This document shows, in pieces, positions 1-43,700 of a stretch of 64,000 bases of DNA (within the stretch, counting starts at the first letter, position 1; each line of letters starts with the position of its first letter). This stretch comes from Polyodon spathula (Eukaryota; Chordata; Actinopteri; Acipenseriformes; Polyodontidae): NCBI RefSeq assembly GCF_017654505.1, contig NC_054545.1:10958927-11022926 (forward strand), in the 5' to 3' direction. Under the pieces are notes generated by a model. It did no database searches and was not told the DNA's origin. It saw nothing but the letters and a program-made list of their open reading frames with translations. The position numbers and the translations under genes are program-made.

Positions 1-30826
<30,826 letters not shown>

Positions 30827-31130
30827 CAGTCTGCGCTCCAATAAACTCCTGGATGTGTCGTATATTTAATATCCCAGTCCGGTTAGAAAGTGATTTAGTG
30901 GAGAGATTCCTTTTCCAACCAACTTAGTGATTTCTCCTATTTTCCAATATGGTAAAATGCAAATACAACGACCAAGAAGAGTTTGTGCAATTTTTTCTCG
31001 TTTTCCCGTTTGCAAAACAAAAAAATAATAATAATAATAAAGTCAAACACCAAACCGAAGGTTATAATCGGCCCGTCAACAACCCGCATGTAACTAAACT
31101 GTCGTGTCTCATGGCTTTTTGCCACTCCAG

Positions 31131-31140
31131 CTGTCAATCA
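31131..31140 (-). promoter_or_regulatory. perfect PBX-MEIS/PREP composite site (TGATTGACAG)
   Basis: CTGTCAATCA on the + strand reads TGATTGACAG on the minus strand. This decamer is the known composite of a PBX half (TGATTG) and a MEIS/PREP half (TGACAG). It sits about 305 bases upstream of the meis2 ATG, in the presumed leader or proximal promoter. The motif match is exact; its use by the cell is inferred. Confidence 0.6.
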
Positions 31141-31375
31141 AAGCCAGGGGTTGTCAAGGTAATGAATGAATGATGGTTGGTGATGATGATCAAGAGAGGA
31201 GGAATCTTTTAGCCCGTTTTCTTCCAACAACTCCGCTTCCACCTTTTGCCTTAGAATCGCTATGTTTTTTTTTTTTTGTTTTTTTTTATTATTATTATTA
31301 TTACTGCAAAGAGAAAAAGCAATGGAAATTAAGAGATTGCAATTCAGATCTTTCCTCTTTCCCTTTTGGTATTTC

Positions 31376-31407
31376 GTCTCTCCCTCTCTCTCGCTCGTTC
31401 TCTCTCC

Positions 31408-31439
<32 letters not shown>
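31376..31439. repeat. (CT)n-rich microsatellite in the meis2 leader/promoter
   Basis: An imperfect then pure CT tract; in the meis2 sense it is GA/GAGGGA. It lies about 550-610 bases upstream of the ATG. Confidence 0.9.
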
Positions 31440-31718
31440 GAGATGAGTGAGTGTCAGTAAGTGTTGGCAGGTTGGCTGCTAGCTTGCTTATAGAACAGAG
31501 TCAGTTTGCAGCGCCGATCGGCGGGAGAATGAAATGACGGAACCCGGAAGTAGTGGTGGCCATAGCCAGTCCTGCAACAGCTATTGAAAGAGGAGAGACC
31601 AAAGGATCCGATATGCAGAGTATGCATTAGGACTGCTACAAATCCACACGGGGGGAGCCAAACAACATATCATCTTAACTAAACCAATTCTTCAGCGATA
31701 ACAAGAATCAAAACTGAT

Positions 31719-31738
31719 GGGGGGGGGGGGGGGGGGGG
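31719..31738. repeat. poly(G) run
   Basis: 20 consecutive G about 0.9 kb upstream of the meis2 ATG. Long G runs are rare compared with A/T runs. Confidence 0.9.
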
Positions 31739-31837
31739 ATTCTGTATCTGACACTTTGACAAGTAAGAAAATATAACCTACTTCAGATACATCTCTAACA
31801 GTGATTTACGGTTTTACTAAAACACTTTTTAAAAGTA

Positions 31838-31887
<50 letters not shown>
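31838..31887. repeat. (AAT)n microsatellite
   Basis: About 16 AAT units upstream of meis2. Confidence 0.95.
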
Positions 31888-31888
<1 letters not shown>

Positions 31889-33675
31889 CACATGCACACA
31901 TAATATGTAAAATTCATCGACAACAATATTTAAAATGACACATTTTAAATAACTTTCGCGCCTTATTTTTTTTTTATTTGACCAAATATAGGCTATTAAA
32001 ATAAATACGTACATAAATACGTAAATACTAAATAAATAAGTAAGGACAATAACAATAATTGACACATTTCTGTTGCAGCACGTTGTAAAATATACGATAG
32101 AGAATAAAGAATCAGATGATGTTAACTGAATGTAAACTTAACTTTTGGAGTCCTTCGCCCTTTTTGATTTTTTTTTTTTTTTTTTTTTTTTATGATGCTA
32201 AAGCTTACTCGTTATCTATGTTGTGGCTGCAGTCGGTAATATCTGTTAATCTTGCTGCTAATCACACCATGGCTATTTAGCGAATTAAGTGAGATGGCGC
32301 ACCCCCTTGAGCACGAAATGAACCTTTCCAAAAAAAAAAAAAAAAAAAAAAAAACCTTTTGTGGGGAAAGTAATTTTTTGTGCTTTTTCTTTCCTCCAAT
32401 CCGCTGCCTGGATACAAATCCATGCCTTACCTCAGTGTAGTCAATTATCAAAGCTCCCTAAGATCATCAATCATGGGAATGCTTGAAGTTTCGAGGAGGA
32501 GCAATGGTCTTGCCGTCGATTGCTGCATCTTTGGCCTTTTTCCGTCGCGTTCACGCTCCTTTGCGCACAAAAACCTTAACCAGGCCATTTATCCCCTTTA
32601 ATATTTAGCTTCATAAGAGATAATGTACCATATTGTGCATATGACATCACAGTATAAGCCTATTGATAGGTTTTCACGTACATTGCTAAATATATTTGAT
32701 TCCAAAATGAAACATGTATTCTAGATGGTTAAACTGGTCGCATATGTTCTGGGAATGGGGGAGAGGAGGGGGCTCAAGAGGTCAATGTACTCCCCCAAAA
32801 AGATAAATGATTGAGTACTCGGAATTGTGGTAGCGATAGCTAGAGCAATTAAACTGTTTGATTAAACCGGGCATCATAACAACACTTATGTTTGTAGGGG
32901 GAAAAACAATCCCTGCATGAAAAAAAGTAACACAGTGTTGTTGACAAACGGCAGTGGACATTTCAACTTGCTATGATAGCCTGAGAAGGAACTCTACTGC
33001 TGACTAATGTAGCAGTGCAGCATGGAAAAAAGCCATTCACGAGCACTTTTAGCAAGCTATTGACGACCGACCATTCATTAAGAGACCTGCAGTTTAAAAA
33101 TACTCCTGTGCATATGTCTTGTATAGTAACGATTGGCTTGTCCGGAATTAGAATGGTAAGTGAATTTATATGCTTTGTTAAGAATGATTCTGCCGTAATG
33201 TGGGCGAGTCTTCGAGAACATTAGATTGAAAGAAAACAGTTTCTTGGTCAGATTTGAAGAAGAAAAAAAAAACAGCCTTTATTTTACAGTACCGTGCAGA
33301 TGTGATGTGAATGTCCTTTCAAATATTTTTGGTGAATAAAAATATTAGAGTAGCACTGCATGTAAGTTCTTTTTTTTTCACTTTTGAAATATCTGATAGA
33401 AAATTTGACAGAAAAGGTTTGCAGATTTACCAAACGGACGCAAATTGCACAGATTATGCCTATAATCCATGTTATATGTGCATGTTAATTACGTTTGAAG
33501 AAGTATGAAAAATGAATTATTTTCTTTTATTACTTTAAAAAAAAATCTTGTTTATAATGTAAACTATATTTTTCATTAACCGTCTTTAACATTGAAATTT
33601 CCGTTTTAATTTAAAGACAATGTAAATAGTAATTAATGTATTGTTTTTTTTTTATGTATTTAGCAAAGCCCTGTT

Positions 33676-33685
33676 TTATTTATTT

Positions 33686-33716
<31 letters not shown>

Positions 33717-33719
33717 TTT
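33676..33719. repeat. (TTTA)n microsatellite
   Basis: About 10 TTTA units, first interrupted and then pure. Confidence 0.9.
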
Positions 33720-34768
33720 TTTAATACAAAGGTTAACGTAGCTAATACATAAACTGGGCAAATATGTACTAAAATTGTTCTATTGCCAAATACATTTCAA
33801 CATATAACAAACTTGTAGGCCTACAATGTGAGTCTGATTTGATTTTGTTTATTTGTCAAACCTATTCTGTGACATTTAAAACAGTTAACATGTGTTCTTA
33901 CAAAGTGTATGGCAATCCTGTTTGATAATTAAAATTATATATGCGGCAAACATTTTAACTACACATATCCTCTGATTGTATTTTCTTTAATTACATTACT
34001 TTGTAGTGCATTAACCCTTTTTATTATGAATTTCCTATTCCCAGAGTAGCAATTAGATAAAAATGCATCTGTGTAGCCAACTGCCAACATTTTATATTCA
34101 TTGCAAAACCGATGTATTTGAAAATGTATTTTCAAGTTATGCAGAGTTAACATGTTTTGCCTTTAGAAAACTGTATCTTTTTTTTTAATGCAGCAAGGTA
34201 CAAATTAAAATACCTTATCCTTAGTAAATCCAAAGTCTGTTCCGCGCGTCAAGCAACTGCATTGTGAATATTTAGTAAGGGGATCATATTTAGACAATTG
34301 CAAATCTGAGTCCGGTGTAGAAGTGCAACTCCATTAACAAACAGTTATTTCACCCTTGCTAAAGATGGCTTTAACAGGCGGTACAGTTTCATCTCATGGT
34401 GTCATATTGGGGTCAGTTTAGGGTTAGTGCTCTCGGTGTCCGAGGGAGCTGTCCAGCTGTGTGGGTATTCATTAAGGGCAAAGGATCAATTTCAAGAAAA
34501 AAACACAGCTAAGACAAGCATGGGGCTAAAGATGTACTCCGTGTAACATCCTACAAGTGCACCTTAGCAAGATGACCAAACTCGAACGACGCTCCTGCGA
34601 GAACGCTGAATTTTCAGACAGATATCCTCTGAGCCATATAGGTTTGATCAAATATAAATAATGTACTAACCCTCAAATATTAATACTGCGATTTATCATT
34701 ATGCAAAACAACTGTTTTAAATTGTGATATAAATAAAATGATATTGGTTTACAGAAACATAACAGCAA

Positions 34769-34787
34769 AAACAACAACAACAACAAC

Positions 34788-34862
<75 letters not shown>
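34769..34862. repeat. (AAC)n(AAT)n compound microsatellite
   Basis: Several AAC units change to about 25 AAT units. Confidence 0.95.
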
Positions 34863-34864
<2 letters not shown>

Positions 34865-35413
34865 ATGCTTATTTTCTACTACCTTAGCTTATTTTTTTAA
34901 TATAATATATGCAACCATTGCACACAGTTCGTGTAATTTAACGATCACTGTGAGCAAAAAGAGATCCGTGAGTAGTCATAGCCTACTTTTTCTGGCTGCT
35001 AATACTTTCAGAAATACCTTTGTTATATTGGTTTCTTAAAATCGTGTGGTTTAAATCCTCTTAGTACCTATACATCTGTCGGGATAATTGACGCCTGACC
35101 AGACGAACAAATGACATCGTCCTTAATCTTGTTTGTTTGTTTGTATAATTGTTTGAGATTATGCAAATATCGTCTGACTGTTTAGCGGGGGAAATACGGC
35201 TACACTTGAAATGAAGATGTTAGGGTTTGTATATATTTCAAAGGAGTCTTGGAAGTAGATTTAAACAGTTTGGGCATTCAATGCAAATCTAAAATGTATA
35301 TATTTTTAAATTTAAGTTGGCACAAGTGCAGTTATCTGTTGAATTTCGGCGGGTATAGACTACGATACCTCCCAAAGAACAAACAATGGAAAAACTAGTC
35401 AACATGGTGATGG

Positions 35414-35414
<1 letters not shown>

Positions 35415-35499
<85 letters not shown>

Positions 35500-35501
35500 T
35501 T
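35415..35501. repeat. (ATT)n microsatellite
   Basis: About 28 pure ATT units, reverse-complementary to the AAT array at 34786-34862. Confidence 0.95.
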
Positions 35502-35896
35502 CAATTGCAAATAAATGATTGACTAAGCGAAGTTTTTAATTTTTTTTTTTTAATTTTTTTATTTTTTTTATTTTTTTTGGTATTTCCATAAACTAAAATT
35601 TACGTATTCTGTAAGACATATAAATTAATTTTTATTTATTTATTTATTTATTTTTAACCTATACTTGTTCACATTGGTTCTCATATTTGTCTTTGGCCTT
35701 TTTCATTCAGTTGTACGCGTTCTTTTCATTTTTAAAAGTCAATGTTACCTCATCAGTTTGAACTTTTCTTGACCTTGCTTGCAATGTGACTGGGGTCCCT
35801 GAAAGTGGATAAAGTGTATTGAGTCACTCAGATTCTTGTTAAAGTTTCGACCTCACATTCCTAACATCTGAGGGTTTTTTTTTTGTTTTTTGTTTT

Positions 35897-35936
<40 letters not shown>

Positions 35937-36417
35937 CAGTGATCCAAAAAATATAGTTTTACTATCAAAATGTTAAGTACAGAAATGGAAATATAATTTT
36001 CTATTTAAAAAATAATAATCTGTGAGATATTTTCTCTTAACAAGAGCTCATTCTTGAAATATATAGCCCTACAGCGCTATCTGGCGGATTGACCTTAACA
36101 GCGCTGTAGTAAACGTTTTGTTTTCTTTTATATTCTCCGTTTATCAAACCGGAGCATTATTAGAGGACATTTTCTACATTGAATACTGGGAATTAAGTAT
36201 TTAAGACATTGTTGCAATAGTTAATCGTAACTTTGTATAACTGTTAAATAGGATAGGTCCTAATTAAATCATTTTAATACGCAACGTTTGAAATATGGGT
36301 GTTTGATGTTTTTCGATTATATATTATTGTTTTACTTTATGCATTTATGTTAGGTTGAATCTAAATTGAATCTAAAACGATGAATTTGACCCTCTTCAGC
36401 TGTATTTTAAATGTTTC

Positions 36418-36418
<1 letters not shown>
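35502..36418. other. intergenic DNA with T-rich low complexity
   Basis: T-rich tracts (35539-35579, TTTA units at 35626-35652, a T run at 35905-35934) and a perfect 10-base inverted repeat at 36069-36109 containing a CTCF-like motif. No gene seen. Confidence 0.7.

Positions 36419-36501
<83 letters not shown>
36419..36501. repeat. (AC)n microsatellite
   Basis: About 41 pure AC units. Confidence 0.95.
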
Positions 36502-36502
<1 letters not shown>

Positions 36503-38533
36503 TTATCACACACATTTAACCAAAGTCCAATTATACAGTATGGGTGCACAATACTTACAGGTTATATAAAGGCAATTATAGGTACCTGTTTTACTAAAAT
36601 GCATTTGATTTTATATTCAAACGGTATGTTTTGGTATTATTCTGTATTCATTCACGTTTTTGCACTGTATGCCTGTGAAATTTAGAAAAACAAAGTACGC
36701 AACTTTTTGTTTATATTTGTTGTCATAAAAAATACCAAATGTTGCTATAGGTTCACGTTAGAGTTACTTATATAAGCCACATGTTTGAAAAATAATAAGT
36801 GATATCAATTCTCAGAAATAACTAAAACTTACATTACGGAAGGCTTAAAAAATACTAGAGAAATGAATCAAAACTGTACCGTCGATTATTGGAAATGTTG
36901 TCGAATCTGTGTACTATTTATATCGGTAATACGTCTGAAAGTGCTGTGTTTAAATATGAATTATTTACATGTAGTCGATATTGTCAAAAATGGAAATGTT
37001 ATTAGCAGTTATTACGATTTTGCTAACCTATACACTTTTAAAATAACCAAAATGAATTGAGTAATGTTATTCCACTTGAGATTCATAGAGACGGAAGAAC
37101 ATAAAGACAGACAGACAGACAGAACTTTGGGAATAAAAAATAATGAATTATCTGTACAATTTACACACTGTACACTCAATAGATACACTGTTCTCCGTGG
37201 TATATTTCTGCTATAGTCAAACTGTACAATTTCACAGCTGCTAAATAAATCATGCAATTGCACAATGTAAATAATGAGCAACAACAACGTAAAGGTGAAG
37301 AAGAGATATGCGCAAACTGCGAGGCATTTTCCTCACCTTGTAGTGAGCCTTTTTTTTTAACAGAAAGGCGTGTAATGGAATGTGGGTTTGTTGGGTAAGC
37401 AATCAGGGCAAGATATGAATGTTGTTTTGGAATAAGCGGGTCAGGGGAGAAAGGTTCTTCTCCACATCACTAGATGTAATTGGGAGAAGTTTAAGTGGAG
37501 TTGAGATGCTGTGAAGTTAATAGCACTGACCCTTTTTCAGTTCTCCTGTCACTCATCATTTATCAGACTTCGCGGCTTTAAAGAAGCAGCGGGGTACCCA
37601 TAAGCTGTTTATTACAGATGCAAATTGTTAAATATTCAGGTATGCCAAAAGCGAACACTGTCATAATCAACTACACGTTCATATTGACTAGTGCAGTGTT
37701 TTATAACCCAGTATGAGCACGCTTGCCTGCTTATTTGGGTCATAAAAATATATGCATTTGTATTCCAATTTCTTAACTAGAGATGGACGTATAAAGGGTC
37801 GTTTATATATAAACACGATTAAGCAAGATGCTATGGTATAGGCGCCATACCAAGTTAAATTATCATTTTTGCTTCATTATCTGATAAATGAATTGGTAAT
37901 ATATATATATATATTACATTAACCAACAAAGGTTCATTGCCAGTATGGCTACTGTCTATTTACCCACGTAACACGGACCGATTGTATCTCTAGCGTGCAT
38001 TGAACTGTGAACGTTATTTAACCCTGGGAGATATCAAATCATTTCTGTTTTGCAAAACTTGTTTTTCAATTATTTTTTATGGCTGTACGTTTGATGCACA
38101 ATGCCGTTTTCCAGAGCAAATGAACACTTTAAATATTTTTTTAAGTATTCCTGGATTAAATAGCAGCATCACAGGCTTGGTGATGCTACAGAATGCACAC
38201 ATTGATTATTTTCAAAAGTGAATTGTACAAAAGTATAAAAACACTTTTTTACTTAAAAAAACAAACCAAAAATAAACATGCTGAGCATTTTATTTACATT
38301 ATATTTTCTTTACCTCATTTGTAAATTCTGAGTGCTTCTTAATTAAATGCTGGTCATGGCTATTGACTAAATTGTTAAATGCATTAAAATAAATAATGAT
38401 GAATGGGTTTCTTGTGGTTGAGTGGTCTAATGGCATGTAAGAAACATTTCCTATAGAAGCGATAACACATATTTTTCTAACAGTAGCTTCACATCCACTT
38501 TGCTAAGCTCATTTGTTATGATATTCTGAATTT

Positions 38534-38538
<5 letters not shown>

Positions 38539-38603
<65 letters not shown>
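38539..38603. repeat. (GT)n microsatellite
   Basis: About 32 pure GT units. Confidence 0.95.
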
Positions 38604-38604
<1 letters not shown>

Positions 38605-39251
38605 TAATATTAACGAATGGCCTATAGGCTTCAGAATACACAATTCACCCAATGGTATCATATTAGAGGAAACGTCAATAAATAAATAAATAAATAATAT
38701 TAATAATTTTATGATTTAATAATAATTTAGATATTCTACAACCTTTTACAATGCTATTTTAGAAGAGACTGCAAATAAAGTAAACATATTCTATCTGTTT
38801 ATAAATATAGCCTATTAAGACTGTTTTTGTAAGGTTATTTTCTTTGTGTTAAAATCTATGACTATGCAGCAGTAAGAATTTAGCTTAAATCAATAACTGC
38901 ATTGAATAATCCATTCAGCATTTTACAATCTCCAGGCAAACATATTGCCTTTCCATTGTTTATCATTTGGGTGTTTTTACTTGTCAGATAGTGACCCTTT
39001 CCCACTTGCAGGAAAACAATAACCCTAAATCCCAGTGCAGACGTTGTGTATTGCCTATTGTGATGCACATTTTGTTATGATATTACTGTAGCCTATATAC
39101 AGTTCACCCATACACTTTCAGAATTACCACAATAAAATACATTCTGGATGTGATTGTAATTGTGATAATTACAATGGATAAATGCATATAGCACCACCAG
39201 ACTCAAACTGACTATCACATACTCTATAGTGCCAGGGTGTGTGTGTGTATG

Positions 39252-39254
<3 letters not shown>

Positions 39255-39328
<74 letters not shown>
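39255..39328. repeat. (CT)n microsatellite
   Basis: About 37 CT units preceded by a short GT run (39237-39248). Confidence 0.95.
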
Positions 39329-39333
<5 letters not shown>

Positions 39334-40689
39334 GAGTCTTATGTTGTCTTATTAACGGCATTCTTAATCTTGCGGTGCAACATGGTCACAAACATGCATT
39401 ACATGCATTCTGATATGTCTCCTGTTCCAATAGTTGAATAGGCTGGTTTGTTTTAATTCTTCTGTCTGGGCTGCTAAACACATTTAAAGTGTATTTTTAT
39501 TCGCCCCCAGTTTGATAAATCTGGTAATATCAATACAGGGGAAGGTGGCAATGCTTCTGAAAATAATTAAAATCAAGGCAAATAAATAGGTCATGATAGA
39601 TGTAACTGACAATAAATTAGGCTTGAGTGTTGCCTAAAGGAACTATTAACACAACCACCACATGCAGCACAAAACTGTGTTGTTAATTAATTCCACATGT
39701 AAATAAAATGCAATGCACATTTAAGGAAAGCATGCTTTACCTCGTGGTCACCAATGCAAGTCAAACACAGACTGTGGATTTATGTATGCCTATCCTATTA
39801 CTTGATTTTATGTGGACAACACAATTTGTTTTGCTTTGTTTTGCAGTGTGAATGAACACACACAGCTGTTGTTCATTTTAAAATTATTTTTAAAGTGCAA
39901 CATTCTAAACTGAATATTTCATGTGTATTATCTGTCAAGAGCATTAGGGGGCATTACAAATGGAAACAAAATAATGTCCATGTTGTCATCCTCATGCACT
40001 TTACACTTAGTTATGTGGTTTCCAACTCTATAACAACCAAGGTGGTGTTTTCAGACTGGGGCTTATGGTGAATGAGGCTTCCTTTTTTTAAAGTAACCAA
40101 ACATGTCAGAGTTACAAAAGCAGAAATAACTTGTCAATCTTTGTTTTCTGTTTCTAGTTCTACAAAGTGGTTATTATTTTACACGGGCACCAAGATATAC
40201 ACCTAAAAGATCCAATCCAAATGAATAGGCCCACTTATCAAATAACGATGGTCTAAGTTATAGAAGTGGAAACCTATAAGAAAATCTCTCTGGTATTGCA
40301 GCCACGTAAGGGACCCTGTAAAATGGATTTCATAGCAAGCTGGTTTTAGAGCGAGATCTTCAGACTGCTGCCAAAAGGGATAGACAATGTATAGCCTTCA
40401 TATGGACCTAATCAAAAGGAGGGAGCTTACTGTATTAGGGGACATTATTGCCAGTTTTTAGCATATATCTTGCTAAAATAAACTTGTAGTATTCTCCTAT
40501 ATTATAAGACAGTTTCACAAGAAAGTAAAGGAGAGGGCCTTAAAGACATATATTATTTTAAATACTATGTAAACACTATGAATACATACAGTATGTGCAC
40601 ACACACACACATACATATATACATTCCATTTTACTTCCAAGTCCCATTTTACTTCATTGTTGTAAGCTCAATCAGAATTCTTTTTATTT

Positions 40690-40725
<36 letters not shown>

Positions 40726-43700
40726 CACGGAACATGGTCAAAATATTTTGTGATAGAAAGTATAACCCCGAACATAGAAAATAAAATACAATTTTTACCG
40801 ATATGAAACTTTAATGATAGAGGTCCTGTCTGGAGATGCATTTTAAGGGAAGGCTTTCATTCTCATTTCTGGACCTGGATGTCACCCACAGGTATAAGGT
40901 GATAATGGAATCTATTTCAAAATCTAGTGCCGTGTTTCCATTGTTGTGGTCTTAAAGGAATTAAACAAATCTAAGTCAAGTTGACAAATTGTTCCCAATA
41001 TTTCAGTTAGACTTTACTGATAAATCAATTTTATGAATCAATTTGTTGAAATGTTTGTCAACATGAGTTTTTTTACAATATGATGTGAATAATTATTAAA
41101 CATGGAAGAGAGAGATGCATGGGGTAAGAACCTTTCAAACTTTTTTCATCTGTTTCCCATTTTCCATTTTTTAACTTTTAAAGGTGAATAAACTCAAATA
41201 TTTTCATTAAATGGTAACTAGTATTTTGTATTTTTTTCCTGTTCTTGAAGATGTCTGGTTTGTTTTGCAAAGTTCTAAGACATTTTAACTCCTGCTGCAA
41301 AATATTCAATGTAAATGGCATGGATTGGCCTTTTTTTAATCTTGAATCTTGAAGACCCTGTAGTATTTGTGACTAGTGTTCTGTCACATATTATACTGTA
41401 CAGTTTAAAAAATAACACACACACACACACACACATATTTACATTAGTAGTTACTACATATTAAACATCTAGCCAAATGTAAAGTGTTTTCTTAGGTCAT
41501 TGCATATTTTTACAGGAGATTATTATTTACAATGTCTGCCTATTTTGGTACGCTGTTCATGTAATAAAAATTACAAAATGTATTTTTCTCTACTTTAAAC
41601 TTCTCATACGTTTCAGATGCTGATAAATAATATCTGCAAATGATGACAAGATCCCCTTATGGAAACATAAGAAGATCTTAATACTGCCACACTGAAATTC
41701 ATAAACCTCCAACCCCTGTATATCAGGAATATCTTTCAAGTTTATTTTTACAATATTTATTGCTGTTAGCAAAAGGGTCAATAGCTCACCTCCTGGGGGG
41801 AAATACCATCAGGATAAATACATATTTTGATGGTATTAAGATCTACCCTTATTTTACAACCGCATTAATTAGACCCAAATTTGCACATTGAGACACATGG
41901 AATTTTAAATAAATAAACATAATAAAGAATAATCGTTTAAATAAAGTGTGAAATTTTATGTTACTGGTGTTTTTGCTAACCAAAATATTAATCTTATTTG
42001 CTCAGTCTGATAAAACAGAATTGTTAGTTGTTAGAAAGGAGTCACAGCTTCCCAAACCAAGTGTTGAGTTGCTATTCAGAATCCTGATGTATCCAAATAA
42101 TTGGTTGAATGGTGTCATTTGTGTTTACTCAATAACAAAAATACTGAATGAGTAAAATATTCTGATACATTAAAAAGGGACCTTACATATCTGGATTTTG
42201 CTTAAATAATTTGCCAAGGTTATTTTTTCAGCTTTAGTTTACATTAACATAAATCTACTGTTTCTACTTTTTGTTGTAAAACTAGCACAAGGAAATCACA
42301 TGTAACTTTTTTGACAACAAGAAGTCTTTGTTTTTTATGAATGTTTATGGCTACTTGATGAGGAAACCCGAATGGACACAAAACACAACTACAAGGTATT
42401 GTGATTTTATTTAAAAGGTTCACTCAGGGAAACATCTCCAAGATTATCGATAATTACACCATTGACAGAAACACAAGGCATTCGACCCTGGCAACACACA
42501 CAAAAATACATTAGCAATGTTTCAAAGGTTCTCTAAGTTTGTGGGCATCTAAATATTTTAAAACACATTCATCCATATTTGTTCACTAAACAGTCTCAAA
42601 TGTGAAGTTTTGAACTAAAGAATGAATACTGCCTGGGATACTGCCTGCTTGGCTAAATTACAGAACTGACTGTCTACCACTTCTTTTAATGACAACTGTG
42701 ATAGTTACTTACAACTAAACCTGCAGCAGAATGATCATTCCTAATGGTGTAGCTGTGTCAAAAACATCACCTAATCAGCACAGAATGGGAATCTTGATAT
42801 TAATGCACCAATCTAATAGAAACTGTAACCTTTGGATGAGAAGACAGACACAGCACAAAGAGTGTACCGAGGTGCTCATAAAAGTTAACCACAGTACATT
42901 TTCCATAGTCATTTTGCAGTACTCATGCTCTATATGAACTGTCTTTTGATATGTTTAGTAGTCTGTGTTTCATCATGCTTTCATGCTCTACTGCTTTTCT
43001 TTATAATACTACTGCAGTAAACTTTCATAAGGGCTTATGCAAAGGAGTAGGAGTCAGACTGAGCAGCTGTGTGATGCTTTGGCATAAACAGGAAGCAGTG
43101 GAGTCAGGGGAGAAAAGCGGAGGAATGGTAAACATGCAGTTAAACCTCATCAAGACCCTACTTCTGGATCCTCAGGTGACCCAGTGCCAACAGGCAGAGT
43201 TTCATAGGCAACAATGTGGGCTGGTATAACGTCAATAAGGCTGTAAGTTCTTAATTAAATGTAGTTTATTGAGCATTTTAACTTTTAACCAAAAATTATT
43301 TTAACTTGGATGAAAAATATTTTTGTATTGCATTGTAACGTGTATATACTTGTTGTACCAATGATTGTTGTGAAGTTTAATTTGATGTGGAGCAGTGTTC
43401 AGCAGCGAGGAGCAATGATTTGCTTTACTACAGAATTCATAAATAGTTTTTTTTTAAACAGTGTTAGATTTACAGAGGGGACCTGTAAGACTGAGGCCAA
43501 ACAATTTAATTTTGTGATTTTTCTTTTTAATATAGTTGTTTATGATAATTAAAATGAGCATTTAATTAAGTCTTACGACTTTTCAATATTTAAAATGACA
43601 AAAGATCAGTTTGAAACACCCAGTCCCCGAAGCCATTGTACCCACGACATCCAAGGTCAAGATCAAGGACAAAACCAGTGTAAATGTCCTCGGGTCAGCC

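Larger units (their letters stand above)
30827..31560 (-). promoter_or_regulatory. meis2: putative meis2 5' leader and core promoter region
   Basis: This DNA lies immediately upstream of the meis2 start codon. It holds a perfect PBX-MEIS decamer at 31131-31140, a GA-rich microsatellite (CT on the + strand, 31376-31439), a 12-base palindrome CGCCGATCGGCG at 31512-31523, a CRE-like half site TGACG at 31535-31539 and an ETS core CCGGAAGT at 31544-31551. No convincing TATA box was seen. The concentration of CpG and ETS/CRE motifs near 31510-31555 suggests transcription starts about there, leaving a leader of several hundred bases, but the start site is an inference. One short upstream reading frame (ATG at 31110-31112 on the minus strand, 16 codons) would be included in such a leader. 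Confidence 0.55.
31561..34768. other. intergenic DNA just upstream of meis2
   Basis: No gene recognised. It contains a run of 20 G (31719-31738), an AAT repeat (31838-31887), T and A runs (32167-32191, 32331-32354) and a TTTA repeat (33676-33719). Open frames here are short and driven by the repeats. Confidence 0.75.

Noticed and set aside
37106..37123. GACA tandem words as a CRISPR-like or MEIS-site array
   Set aside because: Plain GACA microsatellite; spacing and unit do not make TGACAG sites, and no spacers exist. No CRISPR array anywhere.
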